Positions 1 to 9,514 of a stretch of DNA of 64,000 nucleotides are shown here, piece by piece. A program made the position numbers and the translations under genes. The notes beneath the pieces were generated by a model. The model had not been told where the DNA came from, did no database searches, and saw only the letters and a list, made by a program, of their open reading frames with translations. How positions within the stretch are numbered: position 1 is the first letter of the stretch; each line of letters begins with the position of its first letter. Source of the stretch: Asparagopsis taxiformis (lineage: Eukaryota; Rhodophyta; Florideophyceae; Bonnemaisoniales; Bonnemaisoniaceae); the NCBI GenBank assembly GCA_030407315.1, contig JALQPE010000303.1, positions 23,002 to 87,001 of the forward strand, read 5' to 3'.

Positions 1-235
1 TACTTGGAATAGCCCCAATTGGTTGTGATGTACGATAGCGGCCCCGTGGATCAAGCGACATTATTCGACACCTCCTATGAGATAAAGTCTCTGCAAAATT
101 CACGTAGATTTATCGTTCCAGTCCATGTCGATTTCGAGGACTCTAAATTTAGCAATAGCAACGGTTAACTGTTAGGCTTCCTGGTCGCACACTCTAGAGA
201 AATTCAATATTGCGAGACGGTTCATGAGTATACTC

Positions 236-259
236 ATATCATCTGTATACAGATGATAT
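236..259. repeat. Perfect 24-bp palindrome
   Basis: The sequence is perfectly self-complementary, with 12-bp arms centred on GTATAC. It directly follows a 10-bp palindrome, GAGTATACTC, at 226-235. Function is unknown. A protein-binding site or insertion junction is possible. Confidence 0.6.
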
Positions 260-537
260 TCTCGAGTCGACCAATCGTGCGTTGTGAGGGCGTGGACGAT
301 TAGTGAGTGGAAAGCTATCAGCCAATAGAGGAAGGGACTGTTCAGACAAGCTCAACTGTTCGCAACCACATATATCCATATCGTTTCCATAGCAATGAGT
401 AAGCTCCAAGCACCAGAAAGATTCATGGAAACTCCAACAGTGGCTGCACGATATCCCATTCTCGAAAGCGAAATTTCCGTGACGTGTCTTCCTCCAAGTG
501 AACATTACTCTCCTCCATCCCATCGATGGCTGATCAG

Positions 538-960
538 CTATCGAGTCTGGATGAGTCTGCGAAAATTGTTCCTGAAATACAGTGCCACCGCCTCAATCAC
601 CAGCCCAACCAACAGCATAAACATACCGATGCCGATGAAAAACCATCCCCACATACCCGTTACATCCGTCATTCTACGGTCGGATACTCTAATAAAAGCG
701 GTGACTGTATTGTCAGGCGTGCTGAAAACAACCCCTATTCAGATCGATGAGGAGATAAAATACATCTATGACAATCCCACCAGCTCCACACCTGTGATGA
801 TGATCGGCAAAACCGACCATACATCAGAAATCAGCACTGCAGTAGCCATGGCAAAAGGGTTTCTCGCTAGCGCAGCCACTAATACCAGGTTTATCAACTT
901 TGAGAAAGGAAAAGAGATGATATGGTTTATGTTCGGAGTAGGTGATTGCGGCGTGAGCAC
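538..960 (-). pseudogene. Possible broken membrane-protein fragment
   Basis: One minus-strand frame from 960 to 538 encodes hydrophobic stretches such as LVLVAALARNPFAMATAVLI and, nearer the end, GWFFIGIGMFMLLVGLVIEA followed by a basic tail. This resembles two or three membrane-spanning helices. The frame is broken by two in-frame stops, at about 763-765 and 733-735, so it is a decayed gene, contains an intron, or is chance. I do not recognise a family. It lies inside element 1, so it could be cargo. No start context or neighbour supports it further. Confidence 0.2.
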
Positions 961-964
961 GCGC

Positions 965-1444
965 TACAAGCAGATGGTCGAATAGAGTCAGAGTGGAAGT
1001 CTATATTTAAGTGATGAGCTATAGCTCTATAGTGAAAGAGTGTGACGGAGTGAAAGGGTGTTTGCAATGCTGTTCGTGCCGCGTCTGTGTGGGACTGAAC
1101 AGAGAAGGCGGCACAGCGTAGTACATGTGCAAGGTACTTATTTTCTTTATTCTCATTTAAACCTTTACTATCAACTCAGCTAAATTTATCTAAGCCTCAA
1201 ACTGTCGCTGCCACTGCCAACGTGTAGCGGCAGTGATTCATTCAAAATGCTGGAAAGTTGACTCTATTTTTTGAATGTGTGACATAAATCATCGTTCCCA
1301 TCTGAGTGCGGTCTATCTGCTCTCCTCTAGAACTTATCCTTCCTCGTACTAACTTCCCTGCATCCAACTATCTGTAAAGCTCCATCACAAGTACTATAGT
1401 CGTATACCACACACTATTCCAATATTTGTCTTCACACTAACTCT
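965..1444. other. No gene recognised
   Basis: AT-rich sequence inside element 1. There is no convincing ORF, RNA gene or tandem repeat. The subterminal palindromes begin just to the right. Confidence 0.4.
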
Positions 1445-1840
1445 ATGCTCCATATTTCCTCTCAAGTCCACTCCACCAGACAGTCTTGTGAACCAATGCA
1501 CGGTACTACCCGCAGACAATACAATTTGCTATCTACACTACTGTCTACAGATTTCCCAAGAGAGTGCAGTAATACAATACAATGCACTGCCTCAGACAGT
1601 AAAATGTACTGTCTGCACATACTGTCTGGCGGCAACACTTCCGGACAGTAAAATTTACTGTTCTGGACAGTAAATTTTACTGTTTTTGGTACTGTCCAGA
1701 TTTCGTGCCAGTTTACTGCTGCAGCAGTATTCTGAAATTTCCAGACAGTAAATTTTACTGTCTCCGCGCACTGTCTTGGCCAGACAGTAATTTTTACTGT
1801 CTCAGACAGTAAATTTACTGTCTTTTTTCATTCTCAACAC
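1445..1840. repeat. Subterminal palindromic repeats of element 1
   Basis: About ten units are built on GACAGTAAA-TTTACTGTC, with arms of 8-9 bp and variable spacing, densest from 1,600 to 1,830. In known CACTA elements such as En/Spm, subterminal repeats are bound by the element's own DNA-binding protein. That role is inferred here. Confidence 0.7.
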
Positions 1841-3736
1841 CGTAGTGTAGTCTCCAATGCTCCCCACTGGGTCTAGAAATACCACAATATCTTCTCCCTC
1901 TGCATTTTTCGTTGGGAAACCCTCTGTGCTTCCTCGCACTATATCTTGAACGATATATCGCAATACACAATTTGTGGACACTCCCGGAGGTGGCAAACCA
2001 ATCACTCGAACCGCTTGGTAGCTTCCCCTTTTCCGAGGTGGTAGATTGAGAGGTAACATATAGCATCCACCAAAACTTCCCTTCCTGCTTGTGAATGGTT
2101 CGAAGTCATCCGTGTAAAGGAGAAATCGGTAAACAAAGTAGTTTCGACCATCCTCCAGCTTTCCCCAACATGGTGCATCTTCTCGCGGAGACGCTGGGTG
2201 CCATTGCGACCTGTGGTCTCCGAAACCATCCGAGAACACCCCTGAAACACGAATTTCTTCATAGTTGGGGCTTCCTAGTCTATCGGGCGGTTTTCTGGCT
2301 TCAGCAAAGCTCGCGCCCGGTGAAAAGCAAAGTAACATGGTGGATGCTTCTCCGACCTGCTCTTTCAAATACCTGTTCACCAATACGACGTGTGGAACAA
2401 TATCACCCTCTTCCATTCCAATTGGTAATAGAACGGTTATCACGTCCCCAGCTCGTGTTTCTTTTCCCTTGGCTCCTGCTCCGATTACACATTGCGATAT
2501 CGCTCGCAGAGCATGCTGCCTCTCCCATTCCAATAGATGTGACATTCGCGGCTGCAGATATTTTTCGACATGCACATCATGCTCACCGTCGTGTCGAGCC
2601 TCATAGGTAACTATGGTCCTAGCATGAAGTTCCCACAACGACGTAACCGCCACTCTTCTCCTCTTCGGTTTCCCACCATCTCTGTCATTCTTCCTGAACC
2701 CTTTTGCTCTTTCGATGACGGCAACCTGACGAGCTCCTGGATGACATCGGATTCGAATTGCTGTTCCATCAGGTACATAAATGTGCTTCAAACCCTTTTT
2801 CCCATCGCTGTCAATGGGAACAACTGCTGTGCGAACGAATGGGTCGCTCAAAACACCCCTCCTGCACTTTGCAATGAACGAATCTTCAATGCTGCACTCT
2901 GCGGTTGATTTTTCTCCTTCTGAGCTTCGATTGTTCGCATCACTGCGGAATGATTCAAAGATTGGTCGAGTCTGGACATCTTTCAGAGCCCATGTGCTTG
3001 GGAGTACAATACGAACTTTCGCCATTCCTCCACAATTGTCTCTGTCATCTGTTGTTCCACGGGTTCCTACTGCACCTCGATGCTGTGCAGCTCTTGCTCC
3101 GCTCTTTCGAAGGTCTATCGGAAACTCGATGTCACAGCTCTTTGCATAGCAGTGTTTCCTCAAGAATGGTAGTATCTTCTGTCGCATCACAGAGTCCGAC
3201 GGGACGTGCTCACTTGGATCTCTGCGGAAATTCATTCCGAACAGGGTACCTTCATAGTGGGCTCTTGTCATTCTTTGAGTTCCACTCAGCTGAAGAGCCC
3301 CATACATCGCAGGCCATTGTAGTAATGCCTTGAAATCACCACATGCTTCATCCCCAGCATTTCGGTCTATCGGGCCTCCAGTTGAAATGGAATCAGAACC
3401 TCGTCCGGTTGCTTCTTCCGATTCCATTAGCGTGCTCGATGCTACGTAGATGTCACTTCCAGCTTCATCGTTGTTGCTGTACACATCAATACAACCTTCT
3501 ATTGTGTCACCCATAGGGATTGGGGACTCCAATAGGTCATCTGTGGTACACTCACGTCGTAGCTCATTACCTCTCGGGATTTCTTTGTTCATGCAGGCTG
3601 CATCACTGCTGCGGATTTCTCCCTGCAGTTTCCCAGGAAGCTGTTTACTGGGACTGGCCACATTGAGTGAATCGAATCTCGCCTTTGTCCTACGACTTGT
3701 GGTTTTCTTTCGAATAGGAGTCCGTCTCGGAGCCAT
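1802..3736 (-). pseudogene. CACTA-like (CMC-type) transposase, cut short by element 1
   Basis: This is the N-terminal 631 or so residues of the transposase whose longer copy starts at 49,971, with a few substitutions. It begins with a very basic segment (MAPRRTPIRKKTTSRRTK), a likely nuclear/DNA-binding region. Near residues 535-560 comes the conserved block YRFLLYTDDFEPF ... GGCYMLPL, and near 610 VRVIGLPPPGVS, both shared with the transposase at 25,506-28,916. Acidic residues in these blocks are plausible catalytic residues by analogy to Tnp2-type transposases. The last dozen residues before the stop at 1,802 are translated from element 1's terminus, so the product would lack the DYP...PCHIC segment and be inactive. 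Confidence 0.85.
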
Positions 3737-3782
3737 CTTGATGTTTTTGTTCTTTTCTTCTTCGCTCAGTTTTGTTGCATAG

Positions 3783-4695
3783 AATACAACTCTAAACTTC
3801 TATGACATGACTACTATCTCAATACAGTACTACTACTTTTAACCGTTACGAAACCTTTCCAGGCTTTCATTCGATCCAATGAACTGGTTCACCACAATGC
3901 TTTGCCCTATGCTCATTGCTTTATGCACATTGATTGCTATTTCATCCGGACTCAACATCGTTTTGCTATCTTGTATCGCATCCCCTAACCACAAACCCAG
4001 CCAAGATGTATCCATTTCCGGAAAACGGCCGTTTATTTCGCAGTGATGCTCTAGGCACTAATACTGAATCTGATTTTCTCATACACGTACTTCCTACTCG
4101 TATACTCTACCATTTTCGGCCCTATTTACAAGTTGAAAGCACAATCTCTCGTTGAATCGTACTCGGTGTGATATCTTAAATTAGCATAAATTTATATATT
4201 GCAATGCAGATTCACTGCTCGCTTGCAACATGAAAATTATAAAATTTCTCCCACACTGCTGTTTCCTAGCCGCCCACATCCACGTGGCCCGCTTTGACTG
4301 CCTGCCAAGTGTGCTCAGAGCATGCAATGACGTCATCGATATATACCGTCCAAATCATCACTGGAAGCGCGGACTCCTCGTCCAGGAAAGTGCGCCATTT
4401 TTCCTACTCCTCGCCTCCCCCTTTCCAGTAGGCCCGATATGCTAGTGTTTTTCCTATATTTCTGTAGTGATGACGTCATTATAGACTAGAGAAGGCGGTA
4501 GAAGATACAATAATTTTGCGCCTGTTCTGCCAGGTCATGTGCTTCAAAGCGTAATTCGCACCCTAGGTATCGTTTTTCTGGGCCTCCCATCGCACCGCTC
4601 CGTTTCAAATTCATCCCTCTATTGTTAGAGTACACGTCATTTCCGCCCGCAGAGTGCTACTTAAACAACAGATTCTGGAGATCCCTGTTTCCATC
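3783..4695. other. Upstream noncoding region of element 2 (left copy)
   Basis: This is the 5' flank of the transposase gene and is conserved in the inverted copy at 49,012-49,920. I see no ORF with support; the small ORFs are present in both copies only because the DNA is the same. It probably holds the transposase promoter. Confidence 0.5.
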
Positions 4696-4836
4696 TTCAT
4701 ATCCGTCGGAAGCAAAGCAACAACCCTGGCCGTGGAAGCCGTATAGATCATCTAAACTGCTTCCAAAGCGTAAGTTTTAGATCATCAATACGGCTCCCAA
4801 GGCCAAAGTTGTTGCTTTGTCTCCGACGGATATGAA
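4696..4836. repeat. 141-bp foldback (62-bp arms) upstream of the transposase
   Basis: The arms TTCATATCCGTCGGA... (4,696) and ...TCCGACGGATATGAA (to 4,836) are complementary over about 62 bp with a few mismatches, around a loop of about 16 nt. The equivalent foldback is at 48,871-49,011, where the apical part has become a perfect 29-bp palindrome. It could be a small nested foldback element or a structured RNA. Confidence 0.7.
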
Positions 4837-4844
4837 CCATGATG

Positions 4845-5130
4845 GTACGTTTCCACAACTCACGCCACTAACCCAGTTTTCTATTCGTTTTCTCTTTCTC
4901 AGGTTTCCAGTCGGTGAGTGTTCCAATTCTACTTTCATTTATCTTTCTCTCTTACCACTTCTCCACTAATTTTCTTTTCTGCCTGTGAGTACATATCTCA
5001 ATTTGGGATGCAATGGTATTTGTTAAGGTACGTTAGTCTCCTAATCACCATCAATTTCCCTCTCCAATTCAACGTCACTAACTTGTTTCCTTTCTCTACA
5101 TCATTTTTTCTTCTTCTCTTCATTTCCTAG
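4845..5130 (+). other. Splice-site series: probable introns of a divergent transcript
   Basis: Three consecutive GT-AG candidates on the plus strand carry strong 5' sites and pyrimidine-rich 3' ends: 4,845-4,902 (GTACGT...TTTCTCAG), 4,914-4,989 (GTGAGT...TGTGAG) and 5,028-5,130 (GTACGT...TTTCCTAG). They would leave exons of 11 and 38 nt. The same pattern is conserved on the opposite strand of the right copy (near 48,560-48,850). It runs away from the transposase gene, so it may mark a second spliced gene, as CACTA elements commonly carry a spliced second product. No coding sequence was assembled. Confidence 0.4.
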
Positions 5131-5530
5131 CTTATTCATGCAGCTCAATCAGTTGATAGATTTCTAGACTTTTCTAGTAGTTTTAGTTTTACTCGTCGGA
5201 ATAGTGTTAGTTGTAGTAGCATTTTTAACATAGGGATTGTTTATTCTCAATGTAGCCTGCGCAAATAAACAAATCCAGAGTGAAGCTTCCCATATCGCAC
5301 CCTCTTAGATTGCTACCTATCCTACCGCGTATACCTCTCGCTAGCTCATAGTCACTACGAAATAAAAATTCCTAGCCGTACTATTCTGTCCATTCCCATA
5401 TGAATACCGTCCATGCCCCATCCTCATAGCGCTAGAACTGCCTTCCTCTACCCCAGAAAGATGCCCACGACAGCGTGACGCTCCATCTCATCCACCACTC
5501 CCAGACACCGAATTTTACTATATCAGGACA

Positions 5531-6095
5531 CTACTTTTACTGTCTCCAGGTGCTGCCCAGGGCAGCACGAAATACTGTCTCCAGGTGCTGCCCAGGGCAG
5601 CACGAAATACTGTCTCCAGGTGCTGCCCAGGGCAGCACGAAATACTGTCTCCAGGTGCTGCCCAGGGCAGCACGAAATACTGTCTACAGGTGCTGCCCAG
5701 GGCAGCACAAAGTACTGTCTACAGGTGCTGCCCAGGGCAGCACGAAATACTGTCTACAGGTGCTGCCCAGGGCAGCACAAAGTACTGTCTACAGGTGCTG
5801 CCCAGGGCAGCACAAAGTACTGTCTACAGGTGCTGCCCAGGGCAGCACAAAGTACTGTCTACAGGTACTGCCCAGGGCAGCACAAAGTACTGTCTACAGG
5901 TACTGCCCAGGACAGTGAAAATCACTGTCTCCAGGTACTGCCCAGGACAGTGAAAATCACTGTCTCCAGGTACTGCCCAGGACAGTGAAAATCACTGTCT
6001 CCAGGTACTGCCCAGGACAGTGAAAATCACTGTCTCCAGGTACTGCCCAGGACAGTGAAAATCACTGTCTCCAGGTACTGCCCAGGACAGTGCAC
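5531..6095. repeat. 35-bp tandem repeat array, 16 units
   Basis: Units begin about every 35 bp, with TGCCCAG at 5,554, 5,589 and so on. Most contain the 19-bp inverted repeat GTGCTGCCCAGGGCAGCAC followed by AAATACTGTCTCCAG-type spacer. The distal units change to GACAGTGAAAATCACTGTC palindromes. The right copy of the same element has only six units (47,965-48,170). The ORFs crossing the array are translations of the repeat and not genes. Confidence 0.9.
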
Positions 6096-6447
6096 CGTGT
6101 TGGTTCCATCTATTGTCCCAGGCAGCGTATTTCACTATCCGGCCATGTTGCCTTGGCCAATACAAAACACTATCCGCCAACACTGCCCAGTACAGTAAAT
6201 TACATCATATCCAACTATTGAATAAATCATTAATTTTTACTGTCTCCATTCACTGCCTCAGACAGTACTGTGAGACAGTGTTTTTTACTGTCTGCAGACA
6301 GTGTTCCGTACTGTCTGCCAGACAGTGCAAATCACTGTCTCCAAGTGTGGCATTAATTTTCATTTGCCGCATAGTGATTTTTACTGTCTCAGACAGTAAA
6401 AATCACTGTCTCGCAGTACTGTCTGAGGCCCCCTTTTCAACACCGTA
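6096..6447. repeat. Outer subterminal region and terminus of element 2, left copy
   Basis: Scattered palindromes of the CAGTGNNNNCACTG and GACAGTAAAAATCACTGTC type lead to the terminus GCCCCCTTTTCAACACCGTAGTG, which ends at 6,447. The inverted copy is at 47,633-47,960. Confidence 0.8.
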
Positions 6448-7952
6448 GTGTAGTCCTGGTTGTAGAGATAGTAAGATTTTAGATACGATAGTTCGATTTT
6501 ATGAGTAGTCTAGTCTAATGATAGAACTGAAACAATCCTTCAGGCATCGTTGTCCTTGCTACATAAAAATTCTGACATCCTTTTAGATCACACTTGGTTA
6601 TCCCTATACACTTCTATGAAGACCACCGAGAGAGATACTCCATTCTGCCCGACATTTCGTAGCCAGATGCCTGAACATGCGGCTGGAATGGCATTTCCAC
6701 CTCATTCTATCGTCCTGAACATCAATTGTAGGCACTAGAAAGTATTACCCTAGGCATCATATTCTACTACTTTCCCGTTCTGTCCGAGTCAGTACCGCCA
6801 GGCACTACAATTTACTGGTTCAGTATAGACTTCCCGGCAGTAAATTGTACTGTCTCAAGCACTAGTTCCAGGTAGTGAAATGTACTGCCACAGGTAGCAC
6901 TTCCAGGTAGTACACTGCACTGCCACAGGCAGTAACTGGTACTGTCCTATGCCCCTGTCGAGTACAACACTATCAGACAGTACTTTACGCTGATCTGGAC
7001 AGCTCTATAATACATCAAAATCTACTACTTTTTGTAGTGCTGTGGGGCAGCAATTCACATATCCTGGAGCAGTACAGCGTGGCAGTGATTTACACATACG
7101 CAAGTAGTAGAGCACGGCAGCACTTTCCACCACGGCAAGTAGCACGGTACGGTAGCACTTTTCGTATCATAAAGCAGTACTATCAGGCAGCTTTTCCCAG
7201 AGACTATCAGCACCTCATTTCATTGCTTTCACACATTTCGTCAGACATCATAATTTACTGTCCCCACTCGCTTCCACAGGCAGTAGAATACACAGCCTCG
7301 AAGCATGTCTGCTGTCATCATATTCCACTGCATTACTCTACTGCCAGAACATAGACTTGTCACTACCTGTAAGTACAAAAAAAGCAGCACCACACAGCAG
7401 CAGAAATTACTGCTTTGTCCAATAATAGAATACAGTACATTTCTCTGCCTCTGCCATGACCTGCAGGCAGTATCATACAGTACATCGGGGCACTACCTAA
7501 ATATAGCAAAATGTGCTGCCGTCATTAGGGCCTGCAGCCAGCACAGCACGCTGCCGGAAACACTAGCTTCTACTGCCACACGGTGCATCCCACGCCACCA
7601 AATAGTACTGCCGTGGGCCATATTCCTGGACAGCATATTTTACTCCCTCCCCGTGCTGCCCAAGTCAGCACAATATACTACTTTATTTTACAGGCCAATG
7701 TAGCACAAATCACTGCCAGAAAGGCAATCTAAATCCAGCAACTATCACTGCCTCCCACTACTGCCTCACCTCATACATCCAGGCAGTACTTTCTACTGCC
7801 GTCGGCAGCACATGGCCACTGCCTCCGGGCAGTGCACTGTACTGCCGGCAAGTAGGGCATTAATTTATATTTTTACAGTACTAAATTTTACTGCCTCAGG
7901 CAGTAAATTTTACTGCCGTACAGTACTGCCCCAGGCCCGATTTCAGACACAG
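6448..7952 (-). mobile_element. CACTA-like element 3, terminal part
   Basis: The terminus read on the minus strand is CACTACTGTGTCTGAAATCGG at 7,952. Over 1 kb of subterminal repeats follow, dominated by GGCAGTAAATTTTACTGCC and related GCAGTA/TACTGCC motifs, distinct from those of elements 1 and 2. The element breaks off at 6,447, where element 2 is inserted, so its interior should lie beyond the left edge. No transposase ORF is present in this piece. Confidence 0.65.
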
Positions 7953-9514
7953 TAGTGAACGTCTTTGCCGGCGGGCTTGGCTTTTCGTATAGCCGTTAAC
8001 ACCGTTAGCGCCGTCGCGCTTCACGTTCCCGCGGCTTCACGTTAGTCGGTGGCGCACTCGTTGCGCTAGTCCGCTTCGCGTGGTGGCGTCGTTCGCCGCG
8101 GCGTCCGAGGAGCGTTTCGTTAGCTCATCCGTTATGTGGTGCGACGTGCACCTGGGCATACGTAATGCTCGCCCGTTACGCCGTTGTGTAATTTCGTTTA
8201 TTCGACTTGCGAACCCGACGGGGACGCGATTGACGAAGTCGTTTCGCATGCCCGCGGGCGTTTGAGGCTGTTACGTGAGCCAGTTTTTCGTCGGCTCGTC
8301 GCCTTCGGCTGTGCCGTTTTACGTTGGCTACCAGCTTGTACGCCGTCGCGTATTCGTATTTTCGTTTCGCGGGGTCGACCCGTTGAGGTACGTCGTTATC
8401 GTTACGACGTCCGCGTACCTCGCTCGTCTCCTGACCGACGTGGCCGGTGGCGCGTGCGCCTTCGAATGCGTACGAGGTTGCAGCTTCGTTAGCTTTTACG
8501 GTTGTGACGCGGACGTGTGCGTCTTCGTCTTCGTGACCGTACGTGGTCAACCCCTTTCGGGTTTGCTCGTGCGTTTCGACTAGCCGGCGGGCTTTTCGCT
8601 TTCGCGTGTCATTCGTTATGCCCGCGTGGCAGGACACCGTTGTGTCGTTCCGTGGTTGCCGTACGTGGCTGCCGTGTTCGGCATCGTGCCACATGATGGC
8701 GATACGGTTCGCCGTTCGTTGTCGCGGCCTCGTTGGCTCGTCGTTCGCACGCTTTATTCGCGCGCTTCGTGCGCTGAGACCCGTTGGTCTAATTCGTCGG
8801 CTAACGTATAGCTTCGTTCCGCTTCGTGCGTGGAGTTTCGTAGTGAGGCCGTTGCCATCTTCGTTGGGGACGCGTCCGTCCGACGTCGTTTCTCCGCCTT
8901 CCGGCGTCACGTTGCCGTTAGCTCGCGAGCTGTTGGCGTTGACCTCGTTGGTCGATACGACTCGTTGTCAGCGGATGTCTACGGGGACGTACGATGGCTC
9001 ACGTGACATGCCAAAATTACGAAATTTTCGGGGCACGCGTGTCCCGAGATTTGGCCGGGTTAGCGCACTGTAATCGGCCCGATTTTTCGTACCGTGCGTC
9101 CATGGCCCGCTGGCCCAAGTATAATTTTTCGCGCGAAAAATCTGACGTGTTGTCCGTCCGTGGCCCGTGGTGTCGTCACCTTTGCCCGTGGGACGGTCAA
9201 CACTGTCGAGCCAGTCGTGGCTCTTCACATCGTGTGAATCGTCCGCATGTGGACTCGTCGTCCAATCTTTCGTTGGCGCTCGTGCCTCCACCAACGTATG
9301 GTGTCGAAAACGAAAAGAGCGACGGCTCTAGCACGCATCGCGCCCCCCCAACGCAAGGGTGGACGTCCCGGCCACTCGTTGTGCCCGGCCACTCGTTGTG
9401 CCTTCGCTTCTCGTTCGTGCGGCTCGTCTCCTTCGTTTGTTGCATCGTGCAACGTCGCGCACGCGTGCGCTTAACCCGACGCTCTTGTGCGTTTTCGGGG
9501 GCCGTCGTGGCCTT
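7953..9514. other. Unassigned flank of gypsy element 1; no convincing gene
   Basis: CG-rich sequence of the same composition as gypsy element 1. Its 3' long terminal repeat (LTR) would be expected here, but I find no match to the candidate 5' LTR at 16,641-17,135. A 244-residue minus-strand ORF (8,176-8,910) is basic, low in hydrophobic residues and has no recognisable motif. It is probably open only because of skewed composition. A purine-rich run on the minus strand at 9,343-9,350 could be a polypurine tract. Confidence 0.4.

Larger units (their letters stand above)
1..1842 (-). mobile_element. CACTA-like element 1, terminal part (continues off the left edge)
   Basis: The terminus, read on the minus strand, is CACTACGGTGTTGAGAATG at 1,842-1,824. 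It is followed inward by palindromic subterminal repeats built on ACAGTAAATTTACTGT. It lies exactly where the transposase gene of element 2 stops matching its full copy at 51,860: the uninterrupted copy reads GGAGACTATCC, and this one reads GGAGACTA then CACTACGG. So the insertion point is seen directly and CTA is the likely 3-bp target site. A CACTA start, 3-bp target and subterminal repeats are hallmarks of the CMC/EnSpm group. The other end and any transposase lie outside the window. Confidence 0.7.
1842..6447 (-). mobile_element. CACTA-like element 2, left copy (3' part separated by element 1)
   Basis: The 5' terminus on the minus strand is CACTACGGTGTTGAAAAGG at 6,447. It is followed by subterminal arrays (5,531-6,440), a noncoding section with a foldback and splice-like sites, and the transposase gene (3,736 down to 1,842). 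The element matches 47,633-52,745 in inverted orientation almost base for base, apart from about 370 bp in the tandem array. Its 3' part is displaced by nested element 1. It in turn interrupts element 3, which resumes at 6,448. Confidence 0.8.

Noticed and set aside
5475..6095. Overlapping ORFs of repeated VLPRAARNTV / CCPGQHE-type peptides
   Set aside because: They are open only because the 35-bp repeat, not divisible by three, cycles through all frames without a stop. No start context or family.
5531..6095. CRISPR-like array
   Set aside because: Units are contiguous tandem repeats without unique spacers, in a eukaryotic transposon terminus.
8176..8910. 244-residue basic minus-strand ORF
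   Set aside because: Composition-driven (CG-rich, almost stop-free). No motif, and overlapped by equally open plus-strand frames.
9343..9350. Definite polypurine tract and 3' LTR of gypsy element 1
   Set aside because: Only a short G run. No sequence downstream matches the candidate 5' LTR.
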